Source: Paramecium octaurelia
Lineage: Eukaryota > Ciliophora > Oligohymenophorea > Peniculida > Parameciidae
Length of the DNA: 64,000 nucleotides
Assembly (NCBI GenBank): GCA_905182995.1
Contig: CAJJDP010000148.1
Span: forward strand, 62,001 to 126,000
Direction: 5' to 3'
Positions 22,097 through 37,917 of this stretch are shown here, piece by piece. Position 1 is the stretch's first letter. The number at the start of each line of letters is the position of its first letter. Position numbers and translations under genes: made by a program. The notes under the pieces were generated by a model. The model was not told the origin of the DNA. It was given only the letters and a program-made list of their open reading frames with translations, and ran no database searches.

Positions 22097-24425
22097 ATGC
22101 AAGAGCTTCTCGATTAATTCATAGAACTATTAAAATAGACGGAGGAAGCCATAAAGAATAAAATTAGAGCACTAACAAATAATAATGTTGATTTTCAGGT
22201 TCCAAATAATAAGTGGGATGAGGCTTCAGTCAAATTATTAAAGTTGCTAATTTAGACCTATTGCATAGATCAATAGATTAGTCATCATTAAGTTCCAGAT
22301 GATATTTGGAGCTTAATATCATAGCTTGTGAAGAAATCTACCATAGATTGCAAATTGTAATTTGGGACAAGAAAAAAAATAAGATTACTTCAATAATAAT
22401 GGTCCAAAAAGGAAGACGAAGCATTAAAAGAAATCTGTTTTTCATACTAAGCATAGAATAAACCATATAAATGGAGTGAAATTGCAAAAGAATTAGCTTA
22501 AAAATTAAATCAATAGAATGTTAAATTGACAAAATTTGTAAGAGATCGTTGGCTAAACAAGTTAAATCCTAATATTTAAAAGGGTCCTTGGGAAAAGAAT
22601 GAGGAATATGAATTATGCAAATAGGTGTTGAAACATGGAAAAAATTGGATGAGTATAGCATTAGAGATGAAAAATTAAAGAACAGAAAGCTCTATTAAGA
22701 ATAGATATTTTAATATAATGAAAAAGCTGGAGAAATAGGAAGTTCCAATATTAAGTAAAGCAGACTTAGAAAAAGAGTTGGAAAAATTATAATCAATTTA
22801 AATTGAAAAATTGGATTAATTTGGATAATAAGAAATTAGTTTTATTTTATATTAATTAAGGACTTTGGAACCAAAATTAATAAAAGCAAAGTAAGAATTT
22901 GAGCCAGATAAGAACGTGCAGAAGAAAAGCAATGTGAATAATTAACATAATGGCTCAAAAAAATTATTAAAAGCAGCAGAAAAAGACTAAAAATTGCATG
23001 CAAACAATATTGTTAAGAAGGTTCTTTAGTAATACAATTAAGATGAGAATCTTGATTACAATAAAATGAAAGAGCATTATTAAGATGTAGTAGCATAAAA
23101 GGGGGACACATTAGAATTGGATGAAGAACCCATAAGCGATTCTGATAACCTATCAGAAGTGTAATTTGCTGTAATGGGAAAGGATTCATAAAATTTACAT
23201 CTCATTCCTAAATCTTAGCTCAAAGCTGTCATGGAGTTGATGAAACAAAAAAAGGAATAAAAAAAAGAAGTGTAACACTCACTAAGTAAGATTTAATCTC
23301 TTCCACCACCTCTTCCTAAGTTAGAATAAAAACTATAATAGTCTCATTAATAATCATCTTAACAATAATAGTAGAATCAATAATAGGTTTCTTAATAAAT
23401 TTCACAATCTCCTTAACACTAAATTCCAGTTTAAATACCTATGGTCTAGCCAATTATGCAGCCAGTTGCTATGCCGGCCCCCGTGATGCCAATATAATAA
23501 TAACTTTAAGGATAGTAACCTTAACAATAATAGTAATCTTTACAACAACAATAATAATAATAGCAATAATAATAATAATAACAATAACAATAACAACAAT
23601 TATAATTATAATAGTAACAATAATAATACTATTAACTTGTCTATCCTTCAAATTTCATGTATCCATAAGTTTAGATGGCATAGGTAGCTTAAATACCAAT
23701 AATGCCAGGTTAAATGATGGGATAAATTCCAGGGTAAATGATTGGATAAATGCCTGGGCAAATAGTTAGTTAAATTCAAGGGCAGATTCCAGGATAGATG
23801 GTTGGTTAGCTTCCGAGTTAGATGATGGGTCAAATTCCAGGATAAATGGGTTAAATGGTTGGCTAAATTCCAAATTAGATGGTAGGCTAAATTCCAACTT
23901 AAATGGTTTCTGCTATTCCTGGGTAGATGCCCTAAATTATATCCCAACTCTAACCCTAAATGATGTAACAAGTCTAAGGTTAACTTCCATAAATGGTTTA
24001 GGCTGGGTAAATGGCCACAATGTAAAATGGATAAATGCAGATGCCTCAAATGGCATAAATACCTTAACTTGCCTAAATGCCCTTATAGTCACTTCCTTTG
24101 ACAGCAACACAACCTGTAGGGATGCCACAACAATTTATTCCAATAATGTATTGAATATTTTAATTGAATTAGATACACCCCTTAGCCAGTATATTAATAA
24201 CAATAGCAATCTTAAGGGTAGTCAAATCAATAATAAAAGACCAATTAATAGCAATAACAAGTTCCAATTATGAGTTATTAAATTCCAATGATGTCTCAAT
24301 ACTAAGATCAGTATTTCTAGCATATTAACTAACCAACTTAGTAAAGGCAGCCTAAGTATTCATAAGTAAAATAGGAGACAGAAGAGCATTAATAATAATA
24401 ACAACAATAATAAAATCGTAAATGA
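22097..24425 (+). CDS. MYB/SANT DNA-binding protein with Gln/Met/Gly/Pro-rich tail
   Basis: Two exons, 767 codons plus TGA; one 25-base intron at 24148-24172, without which the frame would end at 24154. Two MYB repeats of c-Myb R2R3 type: QQWSKKEDEALKEIC...KWSEIAKELAQKL...RDRWLNKLNP (about 100-158) and GPWEKNEEYELCKQVL...NWMSIALEM...IKNRYFNIMKK (about 163-208), each with spaced Trp or aromatic residues and the conserved inter-repeat junction. A weaker unit with WDEASVKLLKLL and DIWSLISQLV lies before them and may be R1. The C-terminal half is a poly-Gln region followed by about twenty degenerate G-Q-M/I-x-P/G units (about 23690-24090), a low-complexity activation-type tail. Nuclear transcription factor or telomere/chromatin binder is the likely role. 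Confidence 0.9.
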
Positions 24426-24448
24426 ATAAAATTATTAATTTATTTAAT

Positions 24449-27400
24449 TCATATCTAACCTAATTTAAAGGAACATTAGTATAGCATTGCTCCTACTCTA
24501 ATTTTTTCTTTATCTGATATTTTCTCCTCAAGAGCTGAAAAACTGTTGATTGGGGATTGTTTTTTCAAGAATTCTCCAACTGACATACCTTTAAGCATAT
24601 GTTTTCCATACAGCTGTATGCTTAACTTAGATGATTTTTTAAAGGCAGAATTAAGAAAATTAAGTACATCTTCTTTTTTTAGAAGATCTATTTAATCGAT
24701 GGTTATTTCTTTTTCTTCAAATATGAAGTCATTGTTTGATATATGATCCCAATAAGCCTATCCTTTTTCGAATAATGTTTTTTCTTTTTATCTCAATTAT
24801 TGTATCTAAACTAAGATATATTTAATACAGCTGCTTTTTTTAATTCCTCGATGTCAAAATCCGTCATCTTTTCAACATCCTTATAGAATTATTAAAGAAA
24901 GTCTTCGATATATTAGTTTACTTAATAAGGGGTTTGAGCACTACCTTAGACCAGAATTGCAGCTCCGTCAAGACACTCCAATGGTTAAAACTTAGCAGAA
25001 ACCAAGTATCCCAATTGTTTTTCTGTTCGTAAATAATTGAATGCGTAACTGTCAAAGGTGCCTTTCAAGATATTCATAATAGCAAATTATTTTCTATTTC
25101 TATTTCCAAAAATATAATAATTTAATGTAGCTCCATTATTTTCATTAGATTCTGCTACATACGGAACAATATAATTATGAGAGAGCTTTAGAATTTTTGA
25201 ATAGAAGGGATTGTAATCCAAGTGTTTTGGCTTACCAAATAGCTTTTTCTCAATAGATTTGAAAAGAGAGAGTGCTTCTTCTCTAAGTACATTTCCTGTT
25301 AAATAGAGTTAAAAGTTTGTTCCTTTAAATAATTAGGAATGGAATTACTCGTAATCTTTAATATTGATGTTCTTTAGTTCTTATAAGATTTAATTTGGTT
25401 CATAGGAACCGAATATAAGAGTCTATAGTTTAAATGGTGATTTTTACATTTAAGAAAAAGTGATTTTCAATTTGAGAATACAAAGGGCTTTGTATTTCTT
25501 GTTTATATTGATTAATCAAAGTCTTGATGGTTTGATAGTAAATCTGTTTATCAATTTGTGGTTTTGTGAAGAATATTAATGAATCATCTATGAAATTAAA
25601 GAATTAATCATTCCAACCATAAATATTAAATATAATGTGATTGGGTGATGATTAAAACTTGAAATTGTAATTATTTTTAAAGGCTGATTCTAAATTTTAT
25701 GAAATTAAAGCAGAAGTATAGGATTGAAATACTTTTAAGAGGACTTGTTATTTTAAATTGAATTGGAAGTTGATTTTATCTATTTTCATTCCCATAAAAA
25801 TGGCTGGTGTTTTATAAGATCTATCTAACTTCCACCACAATTTTCCAATTGATGATTTAAACAAATATTCAGGAAGAGGATATAATTCTTCATATTAGTG
25901 TTCATATTGTAAACATTCCTTATTAGATTAAAAACAATTATTACTTCAACATTAGAAAAGACCATTTCTGAATTTCTTTGTATGAGCATATTCTTATTTT
26001 GTAAATCCTCATAAGGATCTTCATCAGTTTTACTCTACGAATAAGGTTTGCAAAATGATTTCATTTTCAAATCATTTGGCTAGTATTTATGAATGGAAGG
26101 CAATTAAAATTTTGGTTGTTCAACTTCATCATAAGTCTATATTTTCTATATGACTGAGTCTGAGATGTCCAAATAAGCATAATTAATTCTGTTGACTTTA
26201 TCATATTAGACATCAGGATGATATAATTGGGAATCCCCTAAAAAGACATTCAAATTATCAATATCCAATAGATCTGTAAGATAAAAGTATATTAATTCTG
26301 GGTCGTATTCTTCGTACAAATATTTTCTTGATAAAACATCATGAACTCCATAGATATTCAAATTGTGAGCAATTTCTTAAATATCCTCAATGATGTTCTC
26401 TTTGAAATTGAATTTCAGTGATGCTGTTTTCTTATAATCATGATATAAGGATCTTAATTTAGCATTATCAGCTACAGTGTCCCCTTAATCGTCGAATAAA
26501 GTCTGTATGAGGTAGTAATAATAAGAGAAGACAGATTAAATAATCTGATCATAGTCATTGAAATTTTCAACTTAAAATTCTAAAGCCAGAACACTAAAAC
26601 AGCCGTTATGATCATTGAATAAGATACCACTTGACATATCTATAATGAGATTTTTTGATATTAGGTATTCCTTAACTCCTTTGCTTGATTAAATTAGATT
26701 ATTAATGAATTCGATTGATTTTGTTTTGTATTATTATTGAACATCAGACAATTAATGAGTGATGTAAACTTTCTTTACATCTGAATTCGATTGATATTAG
26801 ATCAATTAAGTGCCATATTAGATTGGAGATCCAAAATCTTCGCATGTAGGTTCAACTAAATTGTTATTTTTGATTTTTTCAAAATTCTTTATATACGATT
26901 TAAGTTCAGATATTGGCAAACTGCTTTCTACAACCAATGACATCAAATTAGATGAGTAGGCTTAATTAAAAAATTCCTTCAACTTTTCTGATACTATCGA
27001 ATGTATATTAAAGATAAATTACTTTCATCCTTTAATAAAGTATTTAAGTTTCCTATTGAAAACTGGCTAAATGGATGTGATTTTTCTGAGATTATCTTTA
27101 ATAAGGCTTCAATTTTCCATTCATCAGTACCAGTGATTATTTCATACTCATTATTTACTGCATTCACTTCCTTCTCTATCATCTTCTGATCCAAAATAGG
27201 GTCGATGAAGAAGTGACTAAACACATCTAAACCTTAATGCAATGCGCTGTTTTGGATTGTAAAGTAATAATTGGTTTCATAATTGTCTGTGTAGGCATTG
27301 TTTGTTCCTCCATTGTTGTAAATCAAATTATTAAAATAATTAGAGTCTGGAAATGTATGAGATCCGACAAATAGCATGTGCTCTAATAGATGTGCTAAGC

Positions 27401-27755
27401 CACCATAATTAGCTGGTTCTTGGAAGGATCCTGCTTTTACACTTAACGCCACTTATGAAATAATTGCATCGTTATTTTAGATCAATAAAACAGTGAGTCC
27501 ATTATCCAAAGTGATTTATTCATAAATATTGGTGTCAATCAAGGGTTTTTTAATTAGCTATTTCTAAAGAAATGATGTTTGATCATGCTATGTGGGTTTT
27601 TACTATTAAATCATCATAGTAAGCATAAAAGTTATTAAACAGAATACGATTATGAGCATTATTGTGTTAAATATTGGGGACACTATCTTCTTGTATCCCT
27701 TTGCATTATTTAATTTTATTTTGGAATCGACTAATCCTTGCAGTTCTTCTTTCAT
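24449..27755 (-). CDS. Insulysin-like M16 metallopeptidase with N-terminal membrane anchor
   Basis: Five exons, 1067 codons plus TGA. Introns: 26994-27022, 25919-25944 (AAG), 25423-25447 and 24806-24828. A transmembrane helix lies at about residues 32-50 (IMLIIVFCLITFMLTMMI). The catalytic inverted zinc motif HLLEH is near residue 122 within GGLAHLLEHMLFVGS, and the distal Glu follows in EVNAVNNEYE. The C-terminal half has the inactive-domain hallmarks of the family: YLRTEKQLGYLVSA, and the Tyr-Trp pair in EKGQAYWDHI. Length and domain order match insulin-degrading enzyme/nardilysin, which cut peptides inside a closed chamber. The N-terminal anchor is unusual for insulysin and implies a membrane or lumenal location. 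The stop is 23 bases from the stop of the MYB gene. Confidence 0.93.
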
Positions 27756-27822
27756 TAAAAACGATAATATTAATTTGTGATTTTTAATAAATAAATTTAA
27801 AAAAAAACAAACAATTAACAAT

Positions 27823-27994
27823 ATGCTCTACGCAACAAATAGCTTGTATTACAGATAATTCCTCACCACCACAGGAAAGTAATGAAAATATTCATATTCA
27901 AATTAGGAAATCAAAAGCACAATATTAACCATAGCAATAATAAACAATTGCAAAGGGATAAAACTCTGAGCATCCAGCTGCTTAAAGTGCATGA
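27823..27994 (+). CDS. 47-residue protein, two exons
   Basis: Start ATG at 27823, a 28-base GTA...TAG intron at 27879-27906 and TGA at 27992-27994; the spliced length is exactly 48 codons. The product begins MLYATNSLYYRQFLTTTGKK, then has a Gln/Pro-rich stretch and ends HPAAQSA. Codon usage is more coding-like than the flanks and the intron has the regular signals. No family recognised. It lies 67 bases from the start of the divergent M16 gene. Short length keeps confidence moderate. Confidence 0.45.
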
Positions 27995-28244
27995 TTTATA
28001 TATTCAAAATATATCACACATATATTAAATGCGAAGTATTTGTTTGAGTTGCTGTTCTAAGTTGCTTAGAGTATTTTCGAGTATTTTCTCCACAAATTAG
28101 ATTATAATAAATTATATTGATTAAAGTTAGAGTCTTTAAATAACCTATTTATAATTTATACGTAATCAAACTAGAATTTGATAAATTTCCATGATTATCT
28201 ATAAATATTTACATACTTAATTAGAGACTAAAGAACTAGTTATT

Positions 28245-29512
28245 ATGAATTTAAATAATATAAATATTTGTGCACTCGAAATGAAATGTCATGATGACAA
28301 ACCAGCCTCATAATCTTATTAATTTCTTGATAAATTAGGCGAAGGGTATACATAATCTTTACAGCTTAAGTTCCTTTGGATATATCTGGAAAGTTAAGTA
28401 AATCTCCACTGGCTAGATTTATGCCTGCAAATTAGTAAAAAATACGATGAAAAAAGAGAGGACACTTCTTTAAAGAGAAATAAAGATTTTGTAAATATTA
28501 AAAGGAAAAAAGGGTAATGATTCATCTGCTAACTGAAGGATTTACCCAATTAATCACATCTGGTTAGGATCACCGGAACACTTATTTTATTATGAATTTG
28601 CTAGGAGATAACTTGGAATAGGTAAGAATGAAATGTGGCAATTTTGATTCTACTACTATATTGAATACAGGGCAGTAGATGATTCAGCTACTTAAAGACC
28701 TTCATCATTCAAATATTATCCATAGAGACATTAAGCCTGAGAACTTTGTGGTTTATTAGGACAAAATACATTTGATTGATTTTGGATTATCCAAATAATA
28801 TATTTAAGATGGAAAACATATAGAATTCAGAGAGAATAAGGGTATGATTGGAACTGCAAGATATGCTTCCATTAATAGTTTAAAAGGCAATGAATAATCT
28901 AGGAGAGATGACTTGGAATCTGTAGGTTACTTGCTAATCTACCTATTCATGGGCACATTACCATGGAACAATATTGTAGCTGATGACAAGATTGTCAAAT
29001 ATTATAAAATACAGAGAATGAAGGAAGCATTTAAACCAGAAACATACATTAACCTTCCTCCAGAATTATCAAAATACCTTGAATATGTAAGGAGACTTAA
29101 ATTTGATCAATAACCTGATTACGATTATTTATTCAAATTATTTAGGAGAGGAGAAGATTTAACTGGAACTCCAAAATTGTAAATCTAATAAAATCACATG
29201 TCAATCAAAACCAATTTAGTACATTTAAAGAACATCGATAGAACTCAATGTTAGACTACTCGCAAATTGTTTAATCATGTTGAAAACACCAGTCGTCGGA
29301 TAACCTTTGAAGATCTCAGCTCAGCTGGGGCAGACATAATGGAGGAGTTGGATAATAATGAGAGAATTCAATTAAAAAATCTATAAGTAGGCATAAAACA
29401 ACCAAATACTTTCAATAAATTAAACAAAGTCAGAATGGGGTCAGACTAAATATTTGAAATAGAAAATAAACTACAATACTAAGTACCTTTTTCATTAAAA
29501 TAACTAAAATGA
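28245..29512 (+). CDS. Casein kinase 1-like protein kinase
   Basis: Three exons, 405 codons plus TGA; 25-base introns at 28346-28370 and 28514-28538, both ending AAG. ATP loop LGEGSFGYIWKV (about 33-44), catalytic Lys in YACKLV, then HRDIKPENFVV (about 141-151) and LIDFGLSKQ. The CK1 hallmark of replacing the APE region is seen: [32 protein letters not shown], and the activation segment lacks APE. The 110-residue C-terminal extension is polar and Gln/Asn-rich. A serine/threonine kinase of the CK1 group, expanded in ciliates; substrates unknown. The first intron splits the glycine loop, so its removal is strongly supported by homology. Confidence 0.95.
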
Positions 29513-29891
29513 ATAAATTGATTATTATTGATTATAATATGAAAGTTATATTATATTGTTCAAGTTTTTCATCCATTATCCAATTTTTTTAAGTTATTTT
29601 ATAGGAAAATGTATTAGATATTTGGTTTCACACAATGGTTATATTTAAATTTTAGAATAAATATAATTATACAATCTAAAATTGTAATTTTGACTTCTCA
29701 ATCTGATTGACAACCACAATGATAATAACAATTTCCTGTGGTACTATTAATTTTTATTGATAATAAGGGTGATTATAGAAAAACATTTAAAAAAAGTACA
29801 TAATTATAATATTTTATATGAATATATATAAAAAGCATGCTTATAATAAATTTAATTAAATTGTTAAAAAAAGTCTTCCTGTAATAGAAAA
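29513..29891. other. AT-rich gap, nothing supported
   Basis: Contains one open frame of about 59 codons from 29546 with no recognisable features; within chance for this code and base composition. Probably 3' flank of CK1 and promoter of the PI4K gene. Confidence 0.45.
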
Positions 29892-31836
29892 ATGTCGATT
29901 TCATCGTTAAATAGGAAAATGAATTAGTTATTAAATTCCATTTTAGGAAAATAGGAGGAATGCATAAGATTAAATATTCTGGATTTGTATAATAGCGTTC
30001 TCGATCCTGAATTTGATGAATATTTATTTTAACTCTGGTAGTTACTATTACATTAGTTTAGTTATCTCTTCTATGTTACTGATAATAAATAAATAAAGGA
30101 GCTACTTTATAATTATGCTTTTTAAAATACTGCACATTTTTTTAGATTAGAATGGATGCTAAAAGCTTTGAATGAAGACTCCAAGTGTGTAAAAGTGAAG
30201 AGTGGCTTTTCTACATTTTTGAAAGTATTTTCGAAGAAATATTTCTTAGTAATTGGAAACTGAGTTTACTTCTCAATATTGGAATTTAGCAGGGAAATCA
30301 TAAAAAAGTAAAAATTACAATTTATAATCTTAGCCAAATTGGTAAATAGTCCATCAATTTATAAAGATAAACAGGATCAAATAATATTCAATTTGATTGA
30401 ATAAAGCTTGAGATTGAAAAAAATAGATATAGAAAAATAGAAGGATCATATGAAATCTTTTTTAATGGTCATAAATCAAATGATAACAAGTTTAAGATTT
30501 TCTGGGCAACCGGAATTTTGTGGTTTAACTATTCCGTTAAACTGTGACAATGTAGATTCTTTTTTAATAGTAAATTTACTTGAAGATGAGTTTACTTGTT
30601 TCAATACAGCAAAAAGAGTTCCTTATAAGATTATCATAGAAACAGTGAAGTAAGTGTAAATAAATGAACAATTAGTCCTTCAGAATTGGAGTTGATACAA
30701 AATATTAATGAATTAAGTTAGAATAAATTGCCATAGCTGATTCCTATATATGACATAGAAAAGGAAATGAAAAGTATTTCTTAGGTCAAAATATATTAAC
30801 AATATAATATCGAGGAATTAAAGAAGTATTAATTGTTATTAGTTTTTTATAGATTGGCCTTAAGAAAAATAGATTTTCAAAGAATGCAAAACTTGCAAAG
30901 GTAGAGCAAGATTGCTGAAAAGGATGTACATGTTTCCAGATCTTCAAACTCTTCGATTTGGGGTGAGGATTGGAATATTACAAAGTAAAAGATAAAATAA
31001 AATTCACTATATGGGAAATTGAAAACTCATGAAGTTAGATAGATTATCATAAAAGGAGGTGATGATCTCAGAAGCGAGCTCTTAATTATGTAGATGATGA
31101 GAAAAATTAATGAAATATTCAAGCAGAAGAAATATAATCTTTATCTTCGACCTTATGATATTATTCTGACATCTCCAAATAGTGGTATATTGGAATTCAT
31201 ACCAAATACTGTTTCTATTGATAAGATTAAAAGAGAACATTAAGGAATCTCGTTGAGAAAATTTTACGAAATGAATTTTGATAACTTTCAAGAGGCTCAA
31301 AAGAACTTTGCTGAAAGTTTGGCGGCATACTCATTAATTTGTTACCTATTCTAATTAAAAGACAGACACAATGGGAATATTTTAATCGATAATTAAGGCC
31401 ACATAATTCACATAGACTTTGGTTTTGTATTGACATTGACTCCAGGTAATATTGGTTTTGAGTCAGCTCCATTTAAATTAATAAGTGAGTATGAGGAATT
31501 ATTAAATGGTAAGGACAGTGATATGTTTATGTATTACAAAGTTATGATATATTCAGGTATGTATTAATATTTAATTTTATAGGTCTTGCTATTTTGTAAG
31601 AGAACATTACAGAATTAATAACCTTTGTAAAATTAATTAATTTCAGTCCAAATCATAACCTGTTGAATTGCTTGGAGAATTTTAGTATCAATGAATTCAA
31701 GAAAAGATTTTATGAAGATGTTGATTAAAAGAAACTCTTTGAGGTAGCCGATAATTTGATCAAGCAATCTAGCAATTCTGTGAAGACCATGTTATATGAT
31801 TATTTTCAATTCTAATCCAATACTATTTATTATTGA
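29892..31836 (+). CDS. Type III phosphatidylinositol 4-kinase (beta-like)
   Basis: Five exons, 613 codons plus TGA; introns at 30225-30249, 30308-30333, 30650-30675 and 31557-31582. The lipid-kinase catalytic domain fills the C-terminal 290 residues: the phosphate-binding region IIKGGDDLRSELLIMQMM, catalytic loop KDRHNGNILID (Asp, Asn) and activation motif HIDFGFVLT. The following SPxxxGFE-like segment appears as TPGNIGFESAPFKL, typical of PI4K beta/Pik1 rather than PI3K. The N-terminal part is helical and may be a shortened lipid-kinase-unique region. Makes PtdIns4P at Golgi-type membranes in other eukaryotes. At 613 residues it is shorter than animal PI4KB (about 800). Confidence 0.93.
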
Positions 31837-32005
31837 TACCATATTATTTAAAATGATTATGTAAACAGCCTGATTCTTTAAATTCAAATTCCCAATATTA
31901 ATGTTTCCTATTTCAAAAAGAAAACCACTTTATATTCAAGTAGAGTAAATCTAATTTACAAACTTATGTACTATTTTTGAATAAATAATAAATTTATATA
32001 AATAT

Positions 32006-33694
32006 TCAACTATTAGTCCTTTTATGTTGTTTTATCATATTTTAAATGTCATCCAGCACTCTGATTTTGCTCTATTACACTTATCTTTAGTGCATAATAA
32101 AGTCTTTTGTCTTTAAGGCTTCTCTCTCCTCTTGAATTCTTTCATTTTCAATCAATTTCATCTTTTCTTCTAACTATTATTATAAGGGAATACTTACATA
32201 TCTTTATTCATTTTATAAAGTCTTTTAATTTTATTTAGTTTTTAGATATTTATTTTTATAGATTTCTATCTATTCTTCACTTGCAATAGCTTACTTTTTC
32301 ATTTCCTATATTAGTCTTTTTGATTCTGCCAATTCATCCTATGAATAATTTAATTGAAGTTGCAATGACTCTAATTTCTTTTCTATTTGTGATTGTTTCT
32401 ATTGAATATTCATATCAAATTACTTCCAAGTGCTACTAATTCAAATAGGAGATATCATTATCTGATTCATACAATAGTTACTATAATCTTCTATTATCTT
32501 CATTGAGTTAATCTAAGTCTTATAAAATCTAAGCTCTTTCTTCCTAGTCTAACTGGTATTGTTTATCATACTAAGCCAATTTATCTTCATATGTTTAAAC
32601 TAAGGATTTCTGTGATTCTAATTTGGACTTCAATTCTTTTACTTCCTAAACAGAATAATGTGCCTCTTTTAATGCTAAATCAGTTTTATTCCTTTGATCA
32701 TCTAGATGAGATTATAATTTGATATTTTCTTATTATTTTTCTAAAATGGAATTATTTAATGCGAATTCTTGCTTCTATTGTTAACCAATCAAATTTTCCA
32801 ATTATTGAATTTGATTGGCCATGTTTTTGATCTTCTCTTTTTTTTTATTAATTTAAGCATTCAATTCTTACTGTTATGTCAATTTGTCCTATTAAACTTT
32901 ATTGAGTTCCAGTGAATGACGTGATTCATTAGTCTTAATCTGTTTTTCTAAATCTTCTGCTTTACTATTTGAATTATTAATGGTTAATTATAAGATCTTG
33001 TTTTCTTCTAGTTGCTCTTTTATTTTTGATTCGAATAGCTAAACATTTGATTTTTCATCCTTGATTGCCATTTCTAGATATCGACTTTGTTCTTCTTTTG
33101 CAATAATAGCTTATTTTAACACACTATTTTCATCTTTCAATATTAAGTATCGTTTTTCGTGATCCTTGCTAATGAACTTATTTCGAATTTTATACATTTC
33201 ATTTGTTAACGCATCGTAGAGTCGTTGTACTCTATCCAATTCGACCTAGAATTAGGCCTTTTGTTCTTCCAATTTTGTATCATTGGCTTTGGACTCATCC
33301 TTCAATAACTTGATTTTATTTTTCTTCTTCTGGACCTTATTTTTCATATCGTTTAATTGTGTTTTCAAATCCTCGTTGCCTTTGGTTTACCAATCTGATC
33401 GTTCTCGCTCATATTTTTATATGAGTTCTTCTTTCAATTGTAATATCTTCTCTTGATCCTTGCCTTCCTACATGTAGTCTCTTAAGGCTGCCTGTGTCAT
33501 TCAATAGATGTTCTTACTTTTAATTTGGAATTGAGGTCCTTTAATTTGTTATATTTGTCTCTTGATACAAAACCAGATTAGGAGGTCATCTCTTTCCATG
33601 CATTTGGAGAATTGGAAGCCAGTGGATCGATATCTCTTCTGGGTTGATTTTATCGATTAAGCAAATCGTTGCTCGAGCCTTGGTTTGTTCTCAT
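32006..33694 (-). CDS. Long coiled-coil protein
   Basis: Four exons, 537 codons plus TGA; introns at 33492-33517 (CAG), 32399-32423 and 32174-32197. After a polar N-terminal 60 residues (RRDIDPLASNSPNAW...) the chain is almost continuous heptad-type alpha helix rich in Lys, Glu, Gln and Leu, e.g. LKTQLNDMKNKVQKKKNKIK and LQQLLYESDNDISYLNQQH. No motor head, no membrane segment, no recognised globular domain. This suggests a basal body, cytoskeletal or tethering role, but that is inference. The start is 126 bases from the start of the divergent ABC transporter. Confidence 0.85.
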
Positions 33695-33820
33695 TATTTA
33701 AATATTAATTTTTTATAACAGTCACATCAATAAAATGGATTAATTAAAATTAAATATTTATCAATGAAGAATTTTTGAAAGTTGAAATAATGTTTATAAT
33801 TCATTCTTTTTCCATATTTA

Positions 33821-37882
<4,062 letters not shown>

Positions 37883-37917
37883 TATCCGGTTTATAAATAA
37901 TAATTATGAGTATATTT

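Noticed and set aside
23930-23970. Telomere-like ctctaaccctaaat string
   Set aside because: Single isolated occurrence inside the coding repeat region; Paramecium telomeres are G4T2/G3T3 arrays, none present.
23469-24128. Minus-strand ORFs rich in Ile/Val and in His/Leu/Asn
   Set aside because: Mirror images of the poly-Gln and Gly-Gln-Met repeat region of the MYB gene on the plus strand.
29546-29722. Plus-strand frame of 59 codons
   Set aside because: Length is within chance for AT-rich DNA with TGA as sole stop; no features.
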